NCBI RefSeq assembly: GCF_002014765.1
Contig: NZ_MUYT01000007.1
Location: 1 to 29,196 of the forward strand
Length of the DNA stretch: 29,196 nucleotides
Direction: 5' to 3'
DNA from: Lwoffella lincolnii
GTDB taxonomy: Bacteria > Pseudomonadota > Gammaproteobacteria > Pseudomonadales > Moraxellaceae
Under the pieces are notes generated by a model. That model worked only from the letters and a program-made list of their open reading frames with translations. It ran no database searches and was not told the DNA's origin. Shown one piece after another: positions 9,016 through 16,799 of this stretch (positions within the stretch are counted from its first letter, which is position 1; each line of letters opens with the position of its first letter). The translations under genes were made by a program, and so were the position numbers.

Positions 9016-9040
9016 TAGATTGTGGTCGTTTATACATCAC

Positions 9041-9238
9041 ATCGTCAATGAGAAATAATCTACTCAAACTTACCCTTGCTGTGATAATATATCCAGTGGT
9101 TCGAAAGGCAGACCAGATTTGGTAATGAGAGAATAAGTTTGTACATATGGCACATGGCATGATAAAGATATCAATGTCAGTAAGAACATTCTTGTGGTCA
9201 GGTTTGACCGTCTTGCAGAAGGAATCCCTGAACGATAG
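9041..9238 (+). pseudogene. Degenerate 3' end of an IS200/IS605-family tnpB (OrfB)
   Basis: The plus-strand frame beginning at 9041 reads like the C-terminus of TnpB, the RNA-guided nuclease of IS605-type elements, broken by stops at 9056-9058 and 9134-9136. STQTYPCCDNISSGSKGRPD resembles the zinc-ribbon entry, with one Cys changed to Tyr. HDKDINVSKNIL corresponds to the RuvC-III region with its conserved Asp, and LAEGIP is a frequent terminal motif. The final stop is 9236-9238. TCCCTG/CAGGGA (9225-9230/9240-9245) around the stop could be a right-end hairpin. About 65 codons survive of a protein usually near 400. Identification is by eye and memory of the family. Confidence 0.72.
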
Positions 9239-9270
9239 GCAGGGAAGAAAATCAATATTTAGGGCATCAT

Positions 9271-12200
9271 ATGAAGCAAAATTTACTTCCAATTTTTAAG
9301 CTAAGCACATTATGCTTATCATTAATGCTGGCCACTTCTGCCATGGCAGACACTGCCATCAAAGCCACCGATTTAAAGACTCCTAATAAAACCAACACTG
9401 CTCCCACCACAGAGCTTGAAGCCTTACGATTTGTTGCTGATAAACAACTCACTCGTAAAGCCAACGAAGTTACAGGGCTTGGCAAGGTGGTCAAAACTGC
9501 TGAGACCATCAATAAAGAACAAGTACTAAACATTCGAGACTTAACACGTTATGACCCTGGCATTGCTGTGGTTGAGCAAGGTCGTGGGGCAAGCTCGGGC
9601 TATTCTATTCGTGGTATGGATAAAAATCGCGTGGCGGTATTGGTTGATGGCATCAATCAAGCCCAGCACTATGCCCTACAAGGCCCTGTGGCAGGCAAAA
9701 ATTATGCCGCAGGTGGGGCAATCAACGAAATAGAATACGAAAATGTCCGCTCCATTGAGATTAGTAAAGGTGCAAATTCAAGTGAACATGGCTCTGGGGC
9801 GTTATCTGGCTCTGTGGCATTTGTTACCAAAACCGCCGATGACATCATCAAAGATGGTAAAGATTGGGGCGTGCAGACCAAAACCGCCTATGCCAGTAAA
9901 AATAACGCATGGGTTAATTCTGTGGCAGCAGCAGGCAAGGCAGGTTCTTTTAGTGGTCTTGTCATCTACACCGACCGCCGTGGTCAAGAATACAAGGCAC
10001 ATGATGATGCCTATCAGGGCAGCCAAAGTTTTGATAGGGCGGTGGCAACCACTGACCCAAATAACCACACATTTTTAATGGCAAATGAATGTGCCAATGG
10101 TGATTATGAAGCGTGTGCCTCTGGCGGTCAAACCAAACTTCAAGCCAAGCCAACCAATGTGCGTGATAAGGTAAATGTCAAAGATTATACAGGCCCTAAC
10201 CGCCTTATTCCAAACCCACTCACCCAAGACAGCAAATCCTTGCTACTTCGCCCAGGTTATCAGCTAAACGATAAGCACTATGTCGGTGGTGTGTATGAAA
10301 CCACCAAACAAAACTATGCCATGCAAGATAAAACCGTGCCTGCTTATCTGACGGTTCATGACATTGACAAATCAAGGCTCAGCAACCATGCCCAAGCCAA
10401 TGGCTATTATCAAGGCAATAACCTTGGTGAACGCATTCGTGATGCTATTGGGGCAAATTCAGGTTATGGCATCAACTATGCTCATGGCGTATTTTATGAC
10501 GAAAAACACCAAAAAGACCGCCTAGGGCTTGAATATGTTTATGACAGCAAAGGTGAAAATAAATGGTTTGATGATGTGCGTGTGTCTTATGACAAGCAAG
10601 ACATTACGCTACGCAGCCAGCTGACCAACACGCACTGTTCAACCTATCCGCACATTGACAAAAATTGTACGCCTGATGTCAATAAACCTTTTTCGGTAAA
10701 AGAGGTGGATAACAATGCCTATAAAGAACAGCATAATTTAATCAAAGCCGTCTTTAACAAAAAACTGGCGTTGGGTAGTACACATCATCACATCAATCTG
10801 CAAGTTGGCTATGATAAATTCAATTCAAGCCTTAGCCGTGAAGATTATCGTTTGGCAACCCATCAATCTTATCAAAAACTTGATTACACCCCACTAAGTA
10901 ATCCTTTGCCAGATGAGTTTAAGCCGATTTTAGGTTCAGACAACAGACCCATTTGCCTTGATGCTCATGGTTATGGCAGTACCCATAACCATGCTTGTAA
11001 CACCAACAACAGCACTTATCAAAATTTTGCCATCAAGCAAGGCATAGAGCAATACAACCAAAAAACCAATACCGATAAGATTAATTATCAAGCCGTCATT
11101 GACAAATATGATAAACAACACCCCAACAACACCCTAAAACCCTTTGAGAAAATCAAACAAAGTTTGGGGCAAGAAAAATACAACAAGATAGACAAACTGG
11201 GCTTTGATGCTTATGCAAAGCTACGCAAACAATGGGCGGATTGGGCCAATAAGAACAGCCAACAAAACGCCAAAAAAGGCACGGATAATATCTATGAGCC
11301 AAATCAAGCGACTGTTGTCAAAGATGATAAATGCAAATATAGCGAGACCAACAGCTATGCTGATTGCTCAACCACTCGCCACATCAGCGGTAATAATTAT
11401 TTCATCGCTTTAAAAGACAACATGACCATCAATAAATATGTTGATTTGGGGTTGGGCGCTCGCTATGACAGAATCAAACACAAATCTGATGTGCCTTTGG
11501 TGGACAACAGTGCCAGCAATCAGCTGTCTTGGAATTTTGGCGTGGTGGTCAAGCCCACCAACTGGCTGGACATCGCTTATAGAAGCTCGCAAGGCTTTCG
11601 CATGCCAAGTTTTTCTGAAATGTATGGCGAACGCTTTGGCGTAACCATCGGTAAAGGCACGCAACATGGCTGTAAGGGTCTTTGGTACACCTGTGAACAG
11701 ACTGTCCATCAAACCAAGCTAAAACCTGAAAAATCCTTTAACCAAGAAATCGGAGCGACTTTATATAATCACTTAGGCAGCCTTGAAGTCAGTTATTTTA
11801 AAAATCGCTATACCGATTTGATTGTTGGCAAAAGTGAAGAGATTAGAACCCTAACCCAAGGTGCTGATGCAGGCAAACAGCGTGGTAAGGGTGATTTGGG
11901 CTTTCATAATGGACAAGATGCTGATTTGACAGGCATTAACATTCTTGGCAGACTTGACCTAAACGCTGTCAATAGTCGCATTCCCTATGGACTATACTCA
12001 ACACTGGCTTATAACAAAGTTGATGTTAAAGGAAAAACCTTAAACCCAACTTTGGCAGGAACAAACATGCTGTTTGATGCCATTCAGCCATCTCGTTATG
12101 TGGTGGGAATCGGCTATGATGCCCCAAGCCAAAAATGGGGAGCAAACGCCATGTTTACCCATTCTGATGCCAAAAATCCAAGCGAGATTGAGGCAGATAA

Positions 12201-12483
12201 GAACTTAGGTAATGGCAACATTCAAACAAAACAAGCCACCAAAGCAAAATCCACGCCGTGGCGAACACTTGATTTGTCAGGTTATGTGAACATAAAAGAT
12301 AACTTTACCTTGCGTGCTGGCGTGTACAATGTATTTGATACCTATTACACCACTTGGGAATCTTTACGCCAAACAGCAGAAGGGGCGGTCAATCAGCATA
12401 CAGGACTTAGCCAAGATAAGCATTATGGTCGCTATGCTGCTCCTGGACGCAATTACCAATTGGCACTTGAAATGAAGTTTTAA
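9271..12483 (+). CDS. tbpA: Transferrin-binding protein A (TonB-dependent outer-membrane receptor)
   Basis: TbpA extracts iron from transferrin and imports it through a 22-strand barrel powered by TonB. The 1070 residues have a signal peptide ending near AMA-D, a plug domain starting about RKANEVTGLGKVVKT, and the EIEYE motif (153-157) of the neisserial-type plug loop. A large barrel with long Cys-containing extracellular loops ends in the terminal Phe (LALEMKF). AGGG 6 nt upstream supports the ATG at 9271. From residue ~60 onward it closely follows what I remember of M. catarrhalis TbpA, but the first ~60 residues do not. LEALRFVADKQ occupies the TonB-box position instead of the usual ETVVVTA type. 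The tnpB relic ends 32 bp upstream. Confidence 0.97.
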   Translation: MKQNLLPIFKLSTLCLSLMLATSAMADTAIKATDLKTPNKTNTAPTTELEALRFVADKQLTRKANEVTGLGKVVKTAETINKEQVLNIRDLTRYDPGIAVVEQGRGASSGYSIRGMDKNRVAVLVDGINQAQHYALQGPVAGKNYAAGGAINEIEYENVRSIEISKGANSSEHGSGALSGSVAFVTKTADDIIKDGKDWGVQTKTAYASKNNAWVNSVAAAGKAGSFSGLVIYTDRRGQEYKAHDDAYQGSQSFDRAVATTDPNNHTFLMANECANGDYEACASGGQTKLQAKPTNVRDKVNVKDYTGPNRLIPNPLTQDSKSLLLRPGYQLNDKHYVGGVYETTKQNYAMQDKTVPAYLTVHDIDKSRLSNHAQANGYYQGNNLGERIRDAIGANSGYGINYAHGVFYDEKHQKDRLGLEYVYDSKGENKWFDDVRVSYDKQDITLRSQLTNTHCSTYPHIDKNCTPDVNKPFSVKEVDNNAYKEQHNLIKAVFNKKLALGSTHHHINLQVGYDKFNSSLSREDYRLATHQSYQKLDYTPLSNPLPDEFKPILGSDNRPICLDAHGYGSTHNHACNTNNSTYQNFAIKQGIEQYNQKTNTDKINYQAVIDKYDKQHPNNTLKPFEKIKQSLGQEKYNKIDKLGFDAYAKLRKQWADWANKNSQQNAKKGTDNIYEPNQATVVKDDKCKYSETNSYADCSTTRHISGNNYFIALKDNMTINKYVDLGLGARYDRIKHKSDVPLVDNSASNQLSWNFGVVVKPTNWLDIAYRSSQGFRMPSFSEMYGERFGVTIGKGTQHGCKGLWYTCEQTVHQTKLKPEKSFNQEIGATLYNHLGSLEVSYFKNRYTDLIVGKSEEIRTLTQGADAGKQRGKGDLGFHNGQDADLTGINILGRLDLNAVNSRIPYGLYSTLAYNKVDVKGKTLNPTLAGTNMLFDAIQPSRYVVGIGYDAPSQKWGANAMFTHSDAKNPSEIEADKNLGNGNIQTKQATKAKSTPWRTLDLSGYVNIKDNFTLRAGVYNVFDTYYTTWESLRQTAEGAVNQHTGLSQDKHYGRYAAPGRNYQLALEMKF

Positions 12484-12502
12484 CCTGCACTTTTAATCAG
12501 TG

Positions 12503-12522
12503 GCTTGGATGTGCTTGGATGT
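12503..12522. repeat. 10-bp perfect tandem repeat after tbpA
   Basis: GCTTGGATGT occurs twice in succession, beginning 20 nt after the tbpA stop and ahead of the terminator. Confidence 0.85.
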
Positions 12523-12555
12523 GATTGTGGCATGCCAAACCCCAACCAACCAATG

Positions 12556-12590
12556 AATAAAGCCCCCATTTACCATGAGGGCTTTATTTT
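12556..12590 (+). terminator. Intrinsic terminator of tbpA
   Basis: AATAAAGCCC (12556-12565) pairs perfectly with GGGCTTTATT (12579-12588), followed by further T residues. The 10-bp stem about 70 nt after the tbpA stop closes the iron island. It also faces the convergent PepSY-type gene. Confidence 0.88.
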
Positions 12591-12636
12591 ATCATCGCTA
12601 AGTGATGCTCTTAGCGGTCATCATTCATGATTAGTC

Positions 12637-12666
12637 ATTAATTTATTAGTAATTAATTTATTAGTA
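12637..12666. repeat. 15-bp perfect tandem repeat spanning the PepSY gene stop
   Basis: ATTAATTTATTAGTA occurs at 12637-12651 and 12652-12666. The right copy contains the stop codon of the minus-strand gene (12661-12663), so the duplication copied the stop into the 3' flank. Confidence 0.88.
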
Positions 12667-12978
12667 ATCACGCTGCTCTTTGATGATTTTAAGTGATGGG
12701 TATTCAAGTACGATGTCATACTCAGCACCGTTTTTATAGGCTTCTACTTCAAAAACAGGCTTGCCCAAAAAGTCGTCAACTTCTATATCGCCGACTTGAT
12801 AGCCACGAGAAGACAACATTTGAATGGCTTTTTGACGATTTTGGCTAAAGTTGCTATCGCCATAAGCTTGTGCTTTAATACGGTCGTTAGCAACCGCAGC
12901 GGTGGAGATGCCAACGGCAGGCAACAAAACAGCAGCACTTAGTACGCCAGCCAACAGTTTATTGGTTAAATTTTTCAT
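12661..12978 (-). CDS. Small exported PepSY-like protein
   Basis: A 105-residue secreted protein. The ATG at 12978 is preferred over the in-frame upstream start at 13011 because AGGA lies 8 nt before it and the product then begins with a typical signal peptide (MKNLTNK, a hydrophobic stretch, cleavage near AVA-N). The mature part (IKAQAYGDSNFSQNRQKAIQ... to EYDIVLEYPSLKIIKEQRD) resembles the PepSY fold: a helix carrying the QKAI segment followed by beta strands. Such proteins are periplasmic in Acinetobacter and relatives and have no firm function; peptidase inhibition or stress roles are speculative. It stands alone, convergent to tbpA and divergent from ribB. Confidence 0.8.
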   Translation of the reverse strand: MKNLTNKLLAGVLSAAVLLPAVGISTAAVANDRIKAQAYGDSNFSQNRQKAIQMLSSRGYQVGDIEVDDFLGKPVFEVEAYKNGAEYDIVLEYPSLKIIKEQRDY

Positions 12979-13092
12979 AGTAGTGTCCTGATTATTGTAA
13001 TTTACGTTCATACGTAAGCCACAGATGGGTGAATATGACTGTCAATTGACACGATGTATTACCATCAATGACAAAATGACAGAGCGGTTCGT

Positions 13093-13149
13093 CTTGTCAG
13101 ACCATATGACCATATGATTGTCCATATACTTATGTATGGTCAGGACAAG
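13093..13149. repeat. Long inverted repeat with CCATAT motifs
   Basis: CTTGTCAGACCATA (13093-13106) is complementary to TATGGTCAGGACAAG (13135-13149) apart from an A opposite CT. The 28-nt centre adds two further CCATAT copies. It could be a hairpin or an operator for the divergent PepSY and ribB promoters; it lacks a T-tract, so it is not a standard terminator. Confidence 0.65.
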
Positions 13150-13271
13150 CTGTTATATTATACTGGCATATTCACTGATGTCTGTAGCATATAATAGTTG
13201 ATTTGTAAAATAATTGTCAGTCATTATGATAAATTGTAAACTGGCAACTTTTAAATTTTAACTAACCGATT

Positions 13272-13297
13272 TTTTAGACAACTGGTTTTAGACAACT
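13272..13297. repeat. 12-bp direct repeat upstream of ribB
   Basis: TTTTAGACAACT occurs at 13272-13283 and 13286-13297, separated by GG (period 14 bp). It lies about 60-90 bp before the ribB start, where it could act as a binding site or be a slippage product. Confidence 0.75.
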
Positions 13298-13359
13298 AAG
13301 TTATAGATGCTGATGATGGATAATGTCAGCCATTTTACCAATCGATACAAGTAGATACC

Positions 13360-14484
13360 ATGATAAATAATACCACGTTCAATAGCATTCCTGAGATTTT
13401 AGACGATATCCGAGCAGGCAAGATGGTCATATTGATGGATGATGAAGACCGAGAAAATGAAGGCGACCTTGTGATGGCGGCTACCCATGTGCGTCCTGAT
13501 GACATCAATTTTATGATTACCCATGCTCGTGGTTTGGTATGTTTGACCATTACCCAAGAGCGTAGCCGTCAGCTTGATTTGCCCCTGATGAGCGATAAAA
13601 ATGGGGCAAAATTTAGCACCAATTTCACGGTGTCTATCGAAGCTGCTAAAGGGGTAACGACAGGAATATCAGCGGCTGACCGTGCCAGAACCATTCAAAC
13701 GGCAGTGTCTGCCACCGCCAAACCTGAAGACATTGTGCAACCAGGGCATATTTTTCCCATTGTGGCTCAAAATGGGGGGGTATTGCACCGCGCTGGGCAT
13801 ACCGAGGCAGGTTGTGATTTAACACATCTTGCAGGGCTTGAGCCAGCGGCGGTAATTTGTGAGATTATCAAAGAAAATGGTGAAATGGCTCGCCGTGATG
13901 ACTTAGAAGCGTTTGCCAAAACTCATCATCTAAAAATTGGCACAATCGCTGATTTAATCCATTATCGCATGGCAAATGAGCAAACCATCAATGTGGTGGC
14001 AAGTTATCCGATGCAGACCGAATTTGGTGAGTTTATGGCGTATCGTTTCCAAGAGCAAAATTCCGATGACACTCATTTGGCCTTGGTCAAAGGCAATCCT
14101 GCTGATGGGGTCAATACGGTGCGTGTGCATGGGTTTGAGCCACTTAGAGATTTGTTTGGTGTGCAATCGCTCAATCGTGGTAAAAGTCATTGGAGCATTC
14201 AATCGGCACTACAAGAAATTAGCCAATCTGAGCGTGGTGTGTTTGTTTGGATTGGGCATAACCGAAACATCAATCTTGGTGAAGCGTTGGATAATTTCGT
14301 TGCTGACCGTGCTGATTCACCCCTTAAATATCAGCAACATCAACCTTATCGCAGTATCGGTGTTGGTGCACAGATTTTACGCCACTTAGGTGTGCGTGAT
14401 ATGCGGTTGCTGTCATCGCCGTTAAAGTTCAATGCGTTATCAGGGTTTGATTTAAATGTGCTTGAGTGTGTGGCAAATCCATAA
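13360..14484 (+). CDS. ribB: 3,4-dihydroxy-2-butanone 4-phosphate synthase with degenerate RibA-like tail
   Basis: Converts ribulose 5-phosphate to 3,4-dihydroxy-2-butanone 4-phosphate plus formate for riboflavin synthesis. The N-terminal ~200 residues carry the complete RibB active site: DDEDRENEGD (27-36), the THARGL segment, and HRAGHTEA (143-150). The remaining ~170 residues align in outline with GTP cyclohydrolase II, but the zinc-binding Cys cluster and the usual G-D-x-F-x-S-x-R-C-D-C motif are replaced by VHGFEPLRDLFGVQSL, so that half is very likely inactive. RibB proteins with such a vestigial domain are common in Proteobacteria, with a separate RibA elsewhere. No RFN riboswitch was found upstream. 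Confidence 0.93.
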   Translation: MINNTTFNSIPEILDDIRAGKMVILMDDEDRENEGDLVMAATHVRPDDINFMITHARGLVCLTITQERSRQLDLPLMSDKNGAKFSTNFTVSIEAAKGVTTGISAADRARTIQTAVSATAKPEDIVQPGHIFPIVAQNGGVLHRAGHTEAGCDLTHLAGLEPAAVICEIIKENGEMARRDDLEAFAKTHHLKIGTIADLIHYRMANEQTINVVASYPMQTEFGEFMAYRFQEQNSDDTHLALVKGNPADGVNTVRVHGFEPLRDLFGVQSLNRGKSHWSIQSALQEISQSERGVFVWIGHNRNINLGEALDNFVADRADSPLKYQQHQPYRSIGVGAQILRHLGVRDMRLLSSPLKFNALSGFDLNVLECVANP

Positions 14485-14496
14485 TGCCTGTTGATG

Positions 14497-14533
14497 GTCT
14501 TTTAACCGTCTCTTTTAACTGTCTCTTTTAACC
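14497..14533. repeat. 13-bp tandem repeat after ribB
   Basis: GTCTTTTAACC (14497-14507, shortened by two bases), GTCTCTTTTAACT (14508-14520) and GTCTCTTTTAACC (14521-14533) follow one another, starting 12 nt after the ribB stop. Confidence 0.85.
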
Positions 14534-14567
14534 ACCTTTTGCCAATCAATGCCATCACTTGCCAATC

Positions 14568-14599
14568 AAAAACCCACAACTTTTATGTTGTGGGTTTTG
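14568..14599. terminator. Strong bidirectional terminator between ribB and thiC
   Basis: AAAACCCACAAC (14569-14580) and GTTGTGGGTTTT (14587-14598) form a perfect 12-bp stem with loop TTTTAT. The 3' arm ends in T4 on either strand, with one extra T on the minus strand. It sits between convergent genes and can serve both. Confidence 0.92.
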
Positions 14600-14633
14600 T
14601 TGTGTCGCATTTGTTCTCAACATTCGGATATGT

Positions 14634-16622
14634 TCACACTTTGTGATATAAGTGTTTTCCTGTGTTTGCAAATTTTTGCTTCATCTGTGCCATGCCATCA
14701 CGCACATCATCAACAGAGGCTTCGCCAACTTGTTCGGTCAGTTTGGTTTTGACCTGTTGAAAATCCAATCCTGCGGCATAATCACGCACATTTTGGGTGA
14801 TTTTCATTGAGCAAAATTTAGGTCCACACATGGAGCAAAAATGGGCGGATTTGTGAGCGTCTTTTGGCAAGGTTTCATCATGAAATTCACGTGCCGTATC
14901 TGGGTCAAGTGACAGATTAAATTGGTCTTCCCAGCGAAATTCAAAACGAGCTTTGGATAACGCATTATCACGAGCCTGAGCTCTGGGGTGTCCTTTGGCA
15001 AGGTCAGCAGCGTGAGCTGCGATTTTGTAGGTGATGATGCCATCTTTCACGTCTTTTTTGTTTGGCAGACCAAGATGCTCTTTTGGTGTAACATAGCAGA
15101 GCATCGCTGTGCCATACCAGCCAATCATTGCCGCACCAATGGCAGATGTGATGTGGTCATAACCTGGGGCAATGTCAGTGGTCAATGGGCCAAGGGTGTA
15201 AAATGGGGCTTCTTGACACACATCAAGTTGTAAGTCCATGTTCTCTTTGATGCGATTCATGGCAACGTGTCCTGGGCCTTCAATCATCACTTGCACATCG
15301 TGTTGCCACGCCACTTGGGTCAGCTCACCTAAGGTTTTAAGTTCACCAAATTGAGCGTCATCATTGGCATCTTGGATACAACCTGGGCGAAGTCCATCTC
15401 CAAGGCTAAAGGTCACATCATAGGCCTTCATGATTTCACAAATGTCTTCAAAATGGGTGTATAAAAAATTTTCTTTATGATGTGCCAAGCACCATTGTGC
15501 CATAATTGAGCCACCACGGCTGACAATGCCTGTCAAACGGTTGGCGGTGATAGGCACATAACGCAACAACACACCTGCATGAATGGTGAAATAATCCACG
15601 CCTTGTTCGGCTTGCTCAATCAAAGTATCTGCAAACAATGACCACGTCAAATCTTCTGCCACACCACCGACTTTCTCTAACGCTTGATAAATGGGCACAG
15701 TGCCGATTGGCACAGGTGAGTTGCGGATAATCCATTCACGGGTTTCGTGAATGTGCTTGCCTGTTGATAAATCCATGATGGTGTCTGCCCCCCAACGGGT
15801 TGCCCATGTCATCTTAGCCACTTCTTCATCAATGCTTGAGCCTAAAGCGGAGTTGCCGATATTGGCGTTGATTTTGACTAAAAAATTACGCCCGATAATC
15901 ATTGGCTCAGATTCTGGGTGATTGATATTACAAGGGATAATGGCTCGTCCTTTGGCAATCTCTTGACGCACAAATTCTGGGGTAATCAGTTTGGGTGTGT
16001 TTGCCCCAAAACTCATGCCTGCATGTTGACGCATGTCGCTAAGTTCGTGTTGCTTTTGATTTTCTCGAATGGCGACATATTCCATCTCTGGGGTGATGAT
16101 GCCTTGCTTGGCATAGTGTATTTGGGTAACATTCCCTGAGAATGAACCACCACGTAATGCTCGTCTTGGCTTATCAATTTGCCCAAAACGTAAGTTGGCA
16201 GTGGCGATGTCATTGGCTCGCTCGATGCCGTATTGGCTAGAGAGTTGGGAAAGTTTTTCGGTGTCCCCACGCTCTTTAATCCACTTTTCACGCAATTTGG
16301 GCAAGCCTTTGGTTAAGTCAATGGTAACATTTGGGTCGGTATAAACGCCTGATGTGTCATAGACATAAAATGGTGGATTGTATTCACTGCCTGTTTGACC
16401 GTCTGTCAAACCAAGTGGCGTATCGGTGAGTGTGATTTCTCGCATTGGCACTTGAATGTCAGGGCGTGAGCCTTGCAGATAGACTTTTTTTGAGGCAGGC
16501 AAGGCACGTGTCAGGTCACGGGCTTCTTCTTCAAAGCGGTCATCGGTGAGATTTCTATGTGCGGGGGTTTTATGTGCAGGAGGTTTGTGTGTGTGGGTTT
16601 TGTGTGGGTTGAGTTCGTTCAT
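14634..16622 (-). CDS. thiC: Phosphomethylpyrimidine synthase (ThiC)
   Basis: A radical-SAM enzyme that rearranges 5-aminoimidazole ribotide into the hydroxymethylpyrimidine phosphate moiety of thiamine. The 662 residues include the characteristic C-terminal cluster motif C-x2-C-x4-C (C596, C599, C604 in HFCSMCGPKFCSMK). Other family segments are RGGSIMAQWCLAHHKENFLYTHF, SLGDGLRPG, IEGPGHVAMNRI and GPLTTDIAPGYDHI. AAGGA 8 nt upstream fixes the ATG at 16622. The first ~25 residues are an unusual His/Pro/Lys-rich low-complexity stretch. The gene stands alone behind a TPP riboswitch and ends at a bidirectional terminator shared with ribB. Confidence 0.97.
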   Translation of the reverse strand: MNELNPHKTHTHKPPAHKTPAHRNLTDDRFEEEARDLTRALPASKKVYLQGSRPDIQVPMREITLTDTPLGLTDGQTGSEYNPPFYVYDTSGVYTDPNVTIDLTKGLPKLREKWIKERGDTEKLSQLSSQYGIERANDIATANLRFGQIDKPRRALRGGSFSGNVTQIHYAKQGIITPEMEYVAIRENQKQHELSDMRQHAGMSFGANTPKLITPEFVRQEIAKGRAIIPCNINHPESEPMIIGRNFLVKINANIGNSALGSSIDEEVAKMTWATRWGADTIMDLSTGKHIHETREWIIRNSPVPIGTVPIYQALEKVGGVAEDLTWSLFADTLIEQAEQGVDYFTIHAGVLLRYVPITANRLTGIVSRGGSIMAQWCLAHHKENFLYTHFEDICEIMKAYDVTFSLGDGLRPGCIQDANDDAQFGELKTLGELTQVAWQHDVQVMIEGPGHVAMNRIKENMDLQLDVCQEAPFYTLGPLTTDIAPGYDHITSAIGAAMIGWYGTAMLCYVTPKEHLGLPNKKDVKDGIITYKIAAHAADLAKGHPRAQARDNALSKARFEFRWEDQFNLSLDPDTAREFHDETLPKDAHKSAHFCSMCGPKFCSMKITQNVRDYAAGLDFQQVKTKLTEQVGEASVDDVRDGMAQMKQKFANTGKHLYHKV

Positions 16623-16624
16623 GG

Positions 16625-16661
16625 CGAGTCCTTGTGATGGGCTTATGGGTAAATGGACTCG
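16625..16661 (-). promoter_or_regulatory. Possible Shine-Dalgarno-sequestering hairpin of thiC
   Basis: On the minus strand CGAGTCC (16661-16655) pairs perfectly with GGACTCG (16631-16625), which contains part of the thiC ribosome-binding site AAGGA. The stem would hide the site 2 nt before the start codon. The left arm with its neighbour reads CCGAGTC, complementary to GACTCGG in the 5' strand of aptamer stem P1. That suggests a ligand-controlled translational switch, which is inference from complementarity. Confidence 0.55.
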
Positions 16662-16748
16662 GTGGTGGCAAGTGATTTTGTGTCATCTTGATGGCAATTC
16701 ATCATGCCAGCCATCATGCTTAACAACAATACATGCTCATAGCGACGC

Positions 16749-16790
16749 ACAGCAACACAATGACAGCAACACAATGACAGTAAAACAATA
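16749..16790. repeat. 14-bp tandem repeat in the thiC leader
   Basis: ACAGCAACACAATG is perfectly repeated at 16749-16762 and 16763-16776, with a third copy at 16777-16790 matching 11 of 14. It lies in the transcribed leader between aptamer and start codon, directly after the aptamer. Confidence 0.88.
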
Positions 16791-16799
16791 AATGTCAAC

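Larger units (their letters stand above)
8843..9270. other. tbpB-tbpA intergenic region with hairpins and transposon debris
   Basis: The 428 bp hold, in order, an 8-bp-stem hairpin (CTTAATCA 8880-8887 with TGATTAAG 8896-8903), two larger inverted repeats, a decayed tnpB 3' end, and the tbpA ribosome-binding site AGGG (9261-9264). No convincing Fur box or plus-strand terminator was found, so tbpA may depend on read-through from tbpB or on a promoter I could not recognise. Confidence 0.65.
12979..13359. other. Divergent intergenic region between the PepSY gene and ribB
   Basis: The 381 bp contain no ORF. They hold a long inverted repeat (13093-13149), a spaced 12-bp direct repeat (13272-13297), and AT-rich promoter-like sequence (TATATTATACT around 13154). 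There is no FMN riboswitch consensus and no strong Shine-Dalgarno before ribB. Confidence 0.6.

Noticed and set aside
8966..9292. 108-codon minus-strand ORF across the tbpB-tbpA gap
   Set aside because: It starts with TTG inside tbpA and has no recognisable motif; the plus-strand tnpB remnant explains the same DNA better.
12979..13359. FMN (RFN) riboswitch before ribB
   Set aside because: None of the conserved RFN blocks are present; only inverted and direct repeats were found.
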